This document shows, one piece after another, positions 37,245-45,161 of a stretch of DNA of 64,000 bases (its first letter is position 1; each line of letters opens with the position of its first letter). The translations under genes and the position numbers were made by a program. This DNA is from Janthinobacterium silvisoli (GTDB lineage Bacteria; Pseudomonadota; Gammaproteobacteria; Burkholderiales; Burkholderiaceae_D). Below the pieces are notes generated by a model. The model saw only the letters and a list, made by a program, of their open reading frames with translations, was not told where the DNA came from and searched no databases. The DNA lies in assembly GCF_014200725.1 (NCBI RefSeq), contig NZ_JACHCL010000001.1, forward strand, positions 1,984,001 to 2,048,000, written 5' to 3'.

Positions 37245-38249
37245 TTAACCCTGATTTTTATGTGGACTGCTTTTTTTCACTGCTTTGTGCTGCCTCACTG
37301 CTGTTTTTCGGGGGCCCTGCACGCCATGCTCGCCGCCATACAGATAGGCGGCGATGACATCGCTCAAACGCGCAGCTTTTTCAACGTTATCCTTGTTGGA
37401 GACCATCAGCGCCACGGCCAGCGCTTCTATCATGGCCAGCGCCGTACTGGCGCTGCTGGGCAAGACCGGATGCGTGCTTTGCGCATACAGGGTGTGGTCG
37501 GCCAGTTCAGCCAGCGGCGAGGCGGGGGAATCGGTCAGCGCCACGATACGGGCGCCACGGTCGCGCGCGAAGCTGGCCAGGCCGATGCAATCGAGCGTAT
37601 AGCGGGGAAACGAGATCACCAGCAGCACATCGTGCGCCGTGAGGTTGACCAGGTGGCCGGCCGCCACTTCCGAGCCGCCTATGCCCACCACTTCCACCAC
37701 GTGTGGGCAAAACGGCTGCAGATGCTGCACCAGCATGCCGGCCAGGTTGGCCGACAGGCCAAAGCCCATCACATAGACAACCTTGGCGCGCGTGAGCCGG
37801 CGCACCACGGCCTGCATGTCGGGCAGCGACAGGGCGCCAGCTGTGGCGGCGATATTCGCGGCCGCGTATTCCAGGCTTTCGGTGACGGGCGATGTGGCGC
37901 GGGCGCGACGTTCTATGGTGTGGCGCAGCTTGTCGACAGGCTGCAACAAAGCTTGCAGGGTTTCCGCCATGGCGCCGCGCATGGCCGAGTAATTTTTCTG
38001 GCCGATGTCGCGCGCAAAGCGGCTGATGGTGGCGGTCGAGACCTGGCAGCTTTCAGCCAGTTCCTCGATGCCCAGCGCCGTCACGCGCATCGGGTTACGC
38101 AGCAAATGGTCGGCGATCTGCCGCTGCGACGCCGAGCCAGTTCCCAGCACGTGCATCAGCATCTGTCCCAGCGCCGATTGCGCAAACGCGGCATCGGGAG
38201 CGGACATCGGCGCGGCAGGGCTGACAGAATGTTCAGGTGGCTTCATGAC
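37245..38249 (-). CDS. RpiR/MurR-family transcriptional regulator
   Basis: This 334-aa protein has an N-terminal RpiR helix-turn-helix domain (about residues 20-100, with EELAESCQVSTATISRFARD) and a C-terminal SIS sugar-phosphate-binding domain (about 140-290). It probably senses a pathway metabolite and controls its own operon (with the TonB receptor and cyanophycinase) and the divergent hydrolase-transporter pair. The ATG at 38249 gives the conserved start; the frame extends 84 bp further without good support. The C-terminal tail is rich in Lys and His. Confidence 0.88.
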   Translation of the reverse strand, partial: VMKPPEHSVSPAAPMSAPDAAFAQSALGQMLMHVLGTGSASQRQIADHLLRNPMRVTALGIEELAESCQVSTATISRFARDIGQKNYSAMRGAMAETLQALLQPVDKLRHTIERRARATSPVTESLEYAAANIAATAGALSLPDMQAVVRRLTRAKVVYVMGFGLSANLAGMLVQHLQPFCPHVVEVVGIGGSEVAAGHLVNLTAHDVLLVISFPRYTLDCIGLASFARDRGARIVALTDSPASPLAELADHTLYAQSTHPVLPSSASTALAMIEALAVALMVSNKDNVEKAARLSDVIAAYLYGGEHGVQGPRKTAVRQHKAVKKSSPHKNQG

Positions 38250-38363
38250 ACGGCGGGCTCTTTTTATTTTGTCTTGCTGGCAGTGGGTCGATATGCAAAA
38301 AACATGCGTCGGAATCCACTCTACGCATATCAAAAAGAAAACTCAACAACTATTTGTAAAAGG

Positions 38364-38390
38364 ATTTTCATTGATTTACTTAGTGAAAAT
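38364..38390. promoter_or_regulatory. Inverted repeat in the rpiR-hydrolase divergent promoter region
   Basis: ATTTTCA (38364-38370) and TGAAAAT (38384-38390) form a perfect 7-bp inverted repeat with a 13-bp AT-rich spacer. It lies 58 bp before the hydrolase ATG and 115 bp before the regulator ATG. It is a candidate operator for the RpiR-family protein, judged from symmetry and position only. Confidence 0.4.
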
Positions 38391-38447
38391 AATGCTACAT
38401 AATCGACCGAAATCCACCAACCATGCACCATTCCTGGGCACCAGACC

Positions 38448-39584
38448 ATGCAAGCACACCAGCATCCGATCTCCACCGAACACGCCAGCGTTGCCTATCA
38501 ATTGAGCAGCTTTCACTTCGGTGTGCCTGCCGCCGGCAGCCGCAGCGGCAAGAAGGTGTATATCCAGGCGGCCCTGCATGCAGACGAAGTACCAGGCATG
38601 CTGGTGTCGCAATGCCTGCGCCGTGAACTGCTGGCACTGGAAGCGGAGGGCAAGCTGTACGGCGAAGTGATCCTGGTACCGGCAGCCAATCCCATCGGCC
38701 TGTCGCAAGCCATCCACGGCGCGCCGTTCGGCCGCTTTGATCTGTCGACCGGCATCAACTTCAACCGCGCCTACCGCCACGTGGCCGATGAACTGAAAAC
38801 CACGCTGGCAGGCAAGCTGGGGCAGGATGCGCAAACCAACGTGGCCCTGATACGCAACCATGCACGCGAGGCCATCGACGCCTGGCAGCCACGCACCGAT
38901 GCGGAAACCCTGAAAAAGACCTTGCTGGCGATGGCCATCGACGCCGACATCGTGCTTGACCTGCATTGCGATAATGAAGCGGCCCTGCATATTTATACGG
39001 GCACGCCGCTGGCCGAGCGCATCGCCCCCCTGTCGGCGCTGCTGGGCGCGCGCGCCGTGCTGCTGGAACTGGCGGCCGGCGAAGAACCGTTCGATGAAGC
39101 GTGCAGCCGCCTGTGGTGGGATCTCGATGCGCACTTTGGCGGCAGCTACCCGATCCCGATGGCCTGTCTGTCGACGACGGTGGAACTGCGCGGCGAAGTG
39201 GAAGTGAGCTATGCGCTGGCCGAACGCGATGCGCAGGCGCTGCTGCGCTTCCTGGCCATCGAAGGCGTGCTGGAACTCGACGGCGCGAACGAGGCGCTGC
39301 CGGCGCCCTTATGTGTACCGACGCCGCTGGCCGGCGTGGAACCGATATTGGCGCCGCATGCGGGCGTGCTGGTGTATCTGCGCGAAATGGGCGATGTGCT
39401 GGCAGCCGGCGATGCATTGGCCGACCTGATCGACCCGGTCAGCGGCGCGACGACGACTTTGCGCTGCACGGTCGCTGGTGTATTCTTCGCGCGCAGCGCC
39501 CACCGCCACGTCTTGCGCGGCATGAATGTGGGCAAAGTCGCGGGCGCCATCGCCTACCGCGGCGGCAGCCTGCTCAGCCAATAA
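38448..39584 (+). CDS. Succinylglutamate desuccinylase/aspartoacylase-family zinc hydrolase
   Basis: This 378-aa protein of the AstE/AspA family (M14 carboxypeptidase superfamily) removes acyl or amino-acid groups from N-acyl amino acids. Visible zinc ligands are His44 and Glu47 (ALHADEVPG) and His173 (DLHCDNEA). The general base is Glu246 (TTVELRGE). The C-terminal domain (about 290-378) looks like a lipoyl/barrel fold (ILAPHAGVLVYLREMGDVLAAGD). It is divergent from the RpiR regulator and followed 29 bp later by a YfcC transporter. In this setting it may cleave imported beta-aspartyl dipeptides, which is inference. No signal peptide. Confidence 0.85.
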   Translation: MQAHQHPISTEHASVAYQLSSFHFGVPAAGSRSGKKVYIQAALHADEVPGMLVSQCLRRELLALEAEGKLYGEVILVPAANPIGLSQAIHGAPFGRFDLSTGINFNRAYRHVADELKTTLAGKLGQDAQTNVALIRNHAREAIDAWQPRTDAETLKKTLLAMAIDADIVLDLHCDNEAALHIYTGTPLAERIAPLSALLGARAVLLELAAGEEPFDEACSRLWWDLDAHFGGSYPIPMACLSTTVELRGEVEVSYALAERDAQALLRFLAIEGVLELDGANEALPAPLCVPTPLAGVEPILAPHAGVLVYLREMGDVLAAGDALADLIDPVSGATTTLRCTVAGVFFARSAHRHVLRGMNVGKVAGAIAYRGGSLLSQ

Positions 39585-39613
39585 AAATACAAGAAAACTA
39601 CCCGATCGACGAC

Positions 39614-41002
39614 ATGAAAAAATTCAAGCTGCCCAATACCTTCGTCCTGCTATGCGGCATCCTGGCCATGATCGCGCTGGCGACCTGGCTGGTGCCAGGC
39701 GGGAAATTCGATACACAGCTGGTCAACGGCAAGCACCTGATCATTCCCGGCACCTTCCATTACGTCACCAACCAGCCACAAGGATTGGCGGCACTGATGA
39801 TGGCGCCGATCAAGGGCTTTGTCGACGCCAGCCTGATCATCGGTTTCATATTGATCGTCGGCGGCGCCTTCGCCGTGCTGCAAAAAACGGAAGCCTTCGA
39901 CTCGCTGATCAAGGCCATCGCCAAGGCCCACACCAGTTCGCGCTTCGTGCGCGCCGCCATCATCCCCGTCTTCTTCACCATGTTTTCGCTGGGCGGCGCC
40001 ACCTTCGGCATGAACGAGGAAGCGATTCCCTTCATCCTGATCTTCGTGCCGCTGGCGCTGGCCCTGGGCTACGACACCATCACCGGCGTGTCGATACCGT
40101 TCATCGGCTCGCAAGTGGGGTTTTCGGCCGCCTTCCTGAATCCGTTCAACGTGGGCATCGCGCAAGGCATCGCCGGCATTCCCATTTTTTCGGGCATAGG
40201 CTATCGTTTGATCGTGTGGGCCATCGCCACAGCGGTCAGCATCGTGTTCCTGATGTGGTACGCGGCGCGCATCAAGCGCCATCCTGAAAAAAGCCCTACC
40301 TACCTGCTAGACATCGAAAAACGCCGCGAGCATTCGATGGACCTGGACAGCTTTGCCGGCATGACGCGCACGCACAGCGCCGTGCTGTGGATCTTCCTGG
40401 CCACCTTGCTGACGATGGTGGTCGGCGTGGTCAAGTACGACTGGTTCATTGATGAAATCGCCGCCCTGTTCCTGGTGATGGCCATCGTCGTCGGCCTGGT
40501 CGGCCGGCTCGACATGGATAGTCTGGTGGCCGCCTTCGTGCAGGGCGCGCGCGACATGGTGAGTGTGGCGCTGGTGATCGCCCTGGCGCGCGGCACCATG
40601 ATACTGGCGCGCGACGCGCAAATCATCGACACCATGCTGCATGCCCTGACGCCGCTGGTCGCTTCATCCAGCCCGGTTTTCGCCGCGCAAAAAATGTTTT
40701 TCATGCAGTCGGTGATCAACTTCTTCATCCACTCTGGCAGCGGCCAGGCCGCACTGACCATGCCCATCATGGCGCCGCTGGCAGACCTGGTGGGCGTGAC
40801 GCGCCAGACCGCCATCCTGGCTTTCCAGTTCGGCGAATTTACTACGCCGATGATCCCCACGTCGGGCATCACCGTCGGCGTACTGGCACTGGCGCGCGTG
40901 CCCTGGATCACCTGGGCCAAGTGGATGATCCCGCTGCAGCTGATTTATCTGGTGCTGGCATTGCTGCTGCTGATACCACCCTGCTTGATGCACTGGCAAT
41001 AG
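39614..41002 (+). CDS. YfcC-family inner-membrane transporter
   Basis: This 462-aa integral membrane protein has about 11-12 hydrophobic segments. YfcC/DcuC-like signatures include [12 protein letters not shown] near the N-terminus, [35 protein letters not shown] and [21 protein letters not shown]. Relatives transport basic amino acids, peptides or C4-dicarboxylates. The ATG at 39614 has the family's [13 protein letters not shown] start; the frame extends far upstream only because it overlaps the hydrolase gene in another phase. It is transcribed with the hydrolase and likely delivers the substrate or exports a product (Arg/Asp dipeptide). It is followed by a terminator. Confidence 0.87.
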   Translation: MKKFKLPNTFVLLCGILAMIALATWLVPGGKFDTQLVNGKHLIIPGTFHYVTNQPQGLAALMMAPIKGFVDASLIIGFILIVGGAFAVLQKTEAFDSLIKAIAKAHTSSRFVRAAIIPVFFTMFSLGGATFGMNEEAIPFILIFVPLALALGYDTITGVSIPFIGSQVGFSAAFLNPFNVGIAQGIAGIPIFSGIGYRLIVWAIATAVSIVFLMWYAARIKRHPEKSPTYLLDIEKRREHSMDLDSFAGMTRTHSAVLWIFLATLLTMVVGVVKYDWFIDEIAALFLVMAIVVGLVGRLDMDSLVAAFVQGARDMVSVALVIALARGTMILARDAQIIDTMLHALTPLVASSSPVFAAQKMFFMQSVINFFIHSGSGQAALTMPIMAPLADLVGVTRQTAILAFQFGEFTTPMIPTSGITVGVLALARVPWITWAKWMIPLQLIYLVLALLLLIPPCLMHWQ

Positions 41003-41007
41003 ACAAT

Positions 41008-41042
41008 AAACCATGGCGGCGCAGTGTCCCCATGGTTTTTTT
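41008..41042 (+). terminator. Intrinsic terminator after the YfcC transporter gene
   Basis: AAACCATGG (41008-41016) pairs with CCATGGTTT (41030-41038) and is followed by T residues. It ends the hydrolase-transporter unit. The next gene runs in the opposite direction, and the stem could serve both. Confidence 0.8.
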
Positions 41043-41058
41043 ACGTACTACAGCTAAA

Positions 41059-41490
41059 CTAAACCATGGCCTGATAAAGGTCAGGCACATAGCGCTCCAT
41101 CAGCGATGCCGGCCGTAGCGGTGGCGTAAATCCATACTGCGCATACAAGCCATGCGCCGTGCTGGTGGCCAGCATGAAACGGCGCAGGCCCTGCAAGTCG
41201 GGATGCGCCATGACGGCGTCCATCAGCCGCTTGCTGTAGCCATTTCCACGGTGCTCTTCCAGCACATATACATCAACCAGGTAGGCAAACGTGGCGTAGT
41301 CGCTGACCACGCGGGCGAACGCCACCTGGTCGCCGTCGATATAGGCGCCAAAGCAAAGGGAGTTGTCGATCGCGCGCTGCACGGTTGCCAGCGGAATGCC
41401 GATAGCCCATGTCGATTGCGTGCTGAGAAAATGGTGGATTGCGGGAACGTCGAGTTCCGCCTTGTCGCTGCTGATAGTCATATGAGACAT
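41059..41490 (-). CDS. GNAT-family N-acetyltransferase
   Basis: This 143-aa protein has the GNAT fold. A beta-strand pair (SLCFGAYIDGDQVAFARVVSD) is followed by the acetyl-CoA pyrophosphate loop LEEHRGNGYSKRLM (R/Q-x-x-G-x-G/A type). The C-terminal motif is TAHGLYAQYGFTPP. It lacks other domains, and the substrate (an amine of a small molecule or protein) cannot be predicted. It stands alone between converging transcription units. Confidence 0.88.
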   Translation of the reverse strand: MSHMTISSDKAELDVPAIHHFLSTQSTWAIGIPLATVQRAIDNSLCFGAYIDGDQVAFARVVSDYATFAYLVDVYVLEEHRGNGYSKRLMDAVMAHPDLQGLRRFMLATSTAHGLYAQYGFTPPLRPASLMERYVPDLYQAMV

Positions 41491-41650
41491 GATGCCGGTC
41501 CGCCTGTCGTTGAAAACACGATCATCGGCTATTCTGGCTGTGCTGTCACCAGGGCTGGAAAGAACCGGGGGCGCCGCCCGTCCTGACTACCTGTGAGAGT
41601 GTGGTACTGCTGCGTACTGCGTTTGCTTCTGCTGCGATTGCCATCATCAA

Positions 41651-41854
41651 TTACAGGGCTGCTTTTTCTGCTGGGCTCAAGCGTTTTGCGCTGACGTACA
41701 CGACGTGCGTGGTAACGTTATCGGCACTGGCGACGAGGGTAGCGCTAGCTGGGGCAGCGTGGAACTTCGGTACGGCAGCGGTAGCCAGGGTGGTCGCGCC
41801 GGCGATGGCGATGATGGCGACGAAGATGGCTTCCATGTTTTTAGCGATGTTCAT
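41651..41854 (-). CDS. 67-aa small exported or membrane peptide, copy 1
   Basis: This is a 67-aa protein with an N-terminal hydrophobic stretch (about residues 8-27, AIFVAIIAIAGATTLATAA, signal peptide or anchor). A short region rich in Ala and Val follows, and a conserved C-terminus VSAKRLSPAEKAAL. It is 91 percent identical (61 of 67 residues) to the next gene upstream and has its own ribosome site (AAAGGAACACATC before ATG). The two conserved ends and variable middle suggest selection on both termini. No known family is recognised. The surrounding 160 bp up to the acetyltransferase show nothing clear. Confidence 0.7.
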   Translation of the reverse strand: MNIAKNMEAIFVAIIAIAGATTLATAAVPKFHAAPASATLVASADNVTTHVVYVSAKRLSPAEKAAL

Positions 41855-41902
41855 GATGTGTTCCTTTAAATGGTTGCGTGGTTGTGCTGCAATGATGGAA
41901 CT

Positions 41903-42106
41903 TTACAGAGCTGCTTTTTCTGCTGGGCTCAAACGCTTGGCGCTGACATGCACGGTGTGCATGGTGACGTTATCAAGGCTGGCGACAACGGTAGCGGCGG
42001 CTGGCGCGGCGTGGAACTTCGGTACGGCGGCGGTAGCCAGGGTGGTGGCGCCGGCGATGGCGATAATGGCGACGAAGATGGCTTCCATGTTTTTAGCGAT
42101 GTTCAT
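41903..42106 (-). CDS. 67-aa small exported or membrane peptide, copy 2
   Basis: This tandem paralogue of the preceding 67-aa gene differs at six positions, all in residues 37-54. The start at 42106 has AAAGGAAAACATC upstream. The frame is open for 68 more codons, but those lack a ribosome site and are not matched in copy 1. The same helix and the same SAKRLSPAEKAAL end are present. The 48-bp gap between copies means they may share a promoter, located somewhere in 42107-42388 opposite to argH. Function unknown. Confidence 0.72.
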   Translation of the reverse strand: MNIAKNMEAIFVAIIAIAGATTLATAAVPKFHAAPAAATVVASLDNVTMHTVHVSAKRLSPAEKAAL

Positions 42107-42388
42107 GATGTTTTCCTTTAAGTGCCTGTTTAAGTGATTGTCTTGTTGTCCTGCGATGATTGAACTGTAGACCCAAGCCCCCATCCTCACCACCGGATTG
42201 CGACCAAACGCACAATTTGCGGGACAGAATACAAAAAGGCAGGATGGAATGCGCACACCACCCGCGCGGCCCCGGTTTGTCGCCTGCCAGCCCCGTTCCA
42301 CCCCCTTCATCGCCCCGGAAAGCCCCTAAAAGCCCTACCGCAAGCCAACCTTGTTTATAATCGCCCTACACTAAAGGACCTCTTTCTC

Positions 42389-43786
42389 ATGACTGATCAA
42401 TTCTCCAAAAAGGGCGAAGCCTGGTCGGCCCGGTTTTCCGAACCGGTCTCGGACCTCGTCAAGCGTTACACCGCATCTGTATTTTTTGACAAGCGCCTGG
42501 CGCTGTTCGATATCGAAGGTTCGCTGGCCCATGCGGAAATGCTGCATGCGCAAGCCATCATCAGTGCCGCCGACTACGCTGAAATCAAGCGCGGCATGGC
42601 GCAAATTTCACAGGAAATCGCCAGCGGCCAGTTCGAATGGCTGCTGGACCTGGAAGATGTCCACCTGAATATTGAAAAACGCCTGACCGAACTGGTAGGC
42701 GACGCCGGCAAGCGCCTGCACACCGGCCGTTCGCGCAACGACCAGGTCGCCACCGACATCCGCCTGTACGTGCGTTCGGCCATCGACGACATCACTGCCC
42801 TGCTGGGCACACTGCGCGGCGCACTGACGGATCTGGCGGAACAGCACGCCGACACCATCATGCCGGGCTTCACCCACATGCAGGTGGCGCAGCCGATCAC
42901 CTTCGGCCACCACATGCTGGCGTATGTAGAAATGTTCGGCCGCGATGCCGAGCGCATGGCGGACACCCGCAAGCGCGTCAACCGCCTGCCGCTGGGCGCC
43001 GCTGCACTGGCCGGCACCACCTTCCCGATCGACCGCCTGCGCGTGGCCAAGACGCTGGGCTTCGACGACGTCTGCCATAACTCGCTGGACGCTGTATCCG
43101 ACCGCGATTTCGCCATCGAGTTTTGTGCCGCATCGGCCGTGCTGATGATGCACGTGTCGCGCATGGCTGAAGAACTGGTGATCTGGATGAGCCCGCGCAT
43201 CGGCTTTATCGATATCGCCGACCGCTTCTGCACCGGCTCGTCGATCATGCCGCAAAAGAAAAACCCGGACGTGCCGGAACTGGCGCGCGGCAAGACCGGC
43301 CGCGTCTACGGTCACCTGACCGGTCTGCTGACCCTGATGAAAGGCCAGCCGCTGGCCTACAACAAGGACAACCAGGAAGACAAGGAACCGCTGTTCGACA
43401 CCGTCGATACCGTCATCGACACCCTGCGCATCTTCGCCGACATGGCGGGCGGTATCACCGTCAAGCCGGAAGCGATGCGCGCGGCGGCCCTGCAAGGTTA
43501 CGCCACGGCGACCGACCTGGCCGACTACCTGGTCAAGAAAGGCTTGCCGTTCCGCGACGCCCACGAAGCGGTGGCCCTGGCAGTGCGCGCCTGCGTCGAT
43601 GCCGGTTGCGACCTGGCCGACCTGTCGCTGGAACAGTTGCGCGCCTTCTCGCCACTGACGGAGGCAGACGTGTTCGAGGTGCTGACCCTGGAAGGCTCCG
43701 TGGCCGCACGCGACCACGTGGGCGGCACCGCGCCACGCCAGGTACGCGCAGCGATTGCCCGCGTGCGTACGCAGCTCGAAAAGTAA
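42389..43786 (+). CDS. argH: Argininosuccinate lyase
   Basis: ArgH splits argininosuccinate into arginine and fumarate, the last step of arginine synthesis. The 465-aa protein shows the fumarase/aspartase-superfamily signature [12 protein letters not shown] with the catalytic Ser, the N-terminal [13 protein letters not shown] and [18 protein letters not shown] lies about 11 nt before the ATG. A TATAAT at 42356-42361 is a likely -10 box, although no good -35 is visible. The protein is full length and ends at its own terminator. No other arg gene is near, as is common for argH in Burkholderiales. Confidence 0.97.
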   Translation: MTDQFSKKGEAWSARFSEPVSDLVKRYTASVFFDKRLALFDIEGSLAHAEMLHAQAIISAADYAEIKRGMAQISQEIASGQFEWLLDLEDVHLNIEKRLTELVGDAGKRLHTGRSRNDQVATDIRLYVRSAIDDITALLGTLRGALTDLAEQHADTIMPGFTHMQVAQPITFGHHMLAYVEMFGRDAERMADTRKRVNRLPLGAAALAGTTFPIDRLRVAKTLGFDDVCHNSLDAVSDRDFAIEFCAASAVLMMHVSRMAEELVIWMSPRIGFIDIADRFCTGSSIMPQKKNPDVPELARGKTGRVYGHLTGLLTLMKGQPLAYNKDNQEDKEPLFDTVDTVIDTLRIFADMAGGITVKPEAMRAAALQGYATATDLADYLVKKGLPFRDAHEAVALAVRACVDAGCDLADLSLEQLRAFSPLTEADVFEVLTLEGSVAARDHVGGTAPRQVRAAIARVRTQLEK

Positions 43787-43803
43787 GCGAAGTCCACCCG
43801 CGC

Positions 43804-43839
43804 AAACGCCCCGCCGCAGCCATGTGGCGGGGCGTTTTT
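43804..43839 (+). terminator. Intrinsic terminator after argH
   Basis: ACGCCCCGCC (43806-43815) pairs with GGCGGGGCGT (43826-43835) around a 10-nt loop and is followed by a T-run. The upstream AAA also makes it partly usable for the converging gene. Confidence 0.9.
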
Positions 43840-43844
43840 CATTG

Positions 43845-44522
43845 TTACTGCGCGACGATTTTTGACAGCACAGAAAAAGCAGCCCCCGTCTGCGATGCTT
43901 CCAGCAGCAAGGTCAGCTCCGTGTAAGTACAAATGATGTTGATCAGGTTAATACGGTCCCAGGCCAGGCGCCGCAAGATGGCGTGATACACACCTGGCGT
44001 ATAACAGGTATCTGGCGTCAGATGCAGCGTCACTGCCGTCACCCGCTCAAGACGCGCCAGTTCCTGCTCACCGCCAAATACTTCCTCCACCAGCGCATGC
44101 AAGGTCCGGCTGCAAATCACCATCACCTCGTTGACGCCGCGCGTCACGGTAATGAACGTACCCCGTTGCGGTGCGGCCAGCGCCAGCAACTGGCGTTGGC
44201 AAGCATACGTCTGGTCCGAATAACGGTAGGTAAAGATCATCAATTCACTGCGCGTGCTGAGTTCACCCGCGCGGTGCGCCAGCACGATCTCGCCATTTTT
44301 TTGCTGAGGCAGCCGCTCGGCCAGACGGCGCAGCGCCATCACCACCGCAGCCTGGCCTACCGGTTTCCATAAGTCGGCCTGCAGCTGCGGCTGCAACTGG
44401 CGCGCCAACTCTGACAGATTGAGCAATCCGCGTCCCAGCCCCTCGCTGAGAAACGCCGACTCCATCACGATTTGTTCCACTTTAGTCGCTATCGAAAGCA
44501 TAGTTGATGGGGCCGCTATCAT
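43845..44522 (-). CDS. Conserved hypothetical protein with HTH-like and ACT-like halves
   Basis: This 225-aa cytoplasmic protein has an N-terminal half (about 10-75: VEQIVMESAFLSEGLGRGLL then LSELARQLQPQL and AVVMALRRLAERL) that reads like a winged-helix module. The C-terminal half (about 90-225) has beta-alpha strands typical of ACT-type sensor domains (TFITVTRGVNEVMVIC; INLINIICTYTELTLLLEAS). Similar aspartate-kinase-like ACT proteins of unknown role are known mainly from archaea and scattered bacteria. It may bind an amino acid and regulate transcription. The exact start (44522 or a later ATG) is uncertain. It converges with argH. Confidence 0.65.
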   Translation of the reverse strand: MIAAPSTMLSIATKVEQIVMESAFLSEGLGRGLLNLSELARQLQPQLQADLWKPVGQAAVVMALRRLAERLPQQKNGEIVLAHRAGELSTRSELMIFTYRYSDQTYACQRQLLALAAPQRGTFITVTRGVNEVMVICSRTLHALVEEVFGGEQELARLERVTAVTLHLTPDTCYTPGVYHAILRRLAWDRINLINIICTYTELTLLLEASQTGAAFSVLSKIVAQ

Positions 44523-45161
44523 CGGCGCACGCGCCAGAAAACGACATCCCTTCCCGAAAAAAAAGACGCACTACGCCAACGGCCACGCCTGCAGGCATGG
44601 CCGCACATATTGAAAATCCCCCCTTGCGGGGAAAAGCTGGACGGTGGCGGCTACGAAGGAGGATGCAGCATTAATGCCGCTCCAGAGGGGAAATGGCTGA
44701 AATCAATAGCAAAAGACAAAACTGATGTCATGTAAAACTCCCGAATTTTCCCGATGCGCTGACGGATGCGGTCATTGCCGCATACGCTTTTTTTATATTG
44801 TATGTTACTCACAAGCAAGTAACACGAGTAACTAGTGTAGATCGCAACATTTAAAAAAGGCAATAGTGTTTTACGAAAACAATTTGCTAGTGTTGCAACT
44901 AATCCAAAACAAATGTGTTGTTTGCGGCAGATCAAACTTCTATCTATTCATCACAGAACAATGTTCAATTCTTAACATAAGTCTACTCCATGACCTATTT
45001 CTTGAAAATTTTGACATAGCCATCTTGACAAGTTTAGTGTGCGCTACCCGGCATCATTACGGTGGAGTGCCATCCGCACGCCGCCAAATACTCCGGGGGT
45101 GGCCATCAAAAAATTGCGGCCAGCTCATAGACCATTTTCTAACCGATACCATGGAGCAGAA
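44523..45161. other. AT-rich intergenic region with M4-protease promoter candidate
   Basis: This 639-bp stretch is clearly more AT-rich than its neighbours and holds no convincing gene. Visible structures are an inverted repeat GGCCA/TGGCC around a CCTGCAGG palindrome (44581-44602) and a small CCCC-TTGC-GGGG hairpin near 44620-44631. A perfect -35 TTGACA (45011-45016) lies 16 bp before TTTAGT (45033-45038), a reasonable promoter for the M4 protease with a leader of about 115 nt. I see no riboswitch or small RNA that I could name. Confidence 0.5.

Larger units (their letters stand above)
41651..42125 (-). repeat. Tandem duplication of about 252 bp carrying the two small genes
   Basis: The start codons of the two 67-aa genes are 252 bp apart. 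The similarity covers the whole coding part plus the ribosome-site region (CATGATGT-(G/T)TTCCTTTAA on the plus strand). Synonymous and clustered non-synonymous differences show that the duplication is not very recent. Confidence 0.75.

Noticed and set aside
44651..44935. Minus-strand 94-codon frame before the M4 protease
   Set aside because: It lies in AT-rich intergenic DNA, has no ribosome site or recognisable domain, and overlaps the likely upstream control region of the protease.
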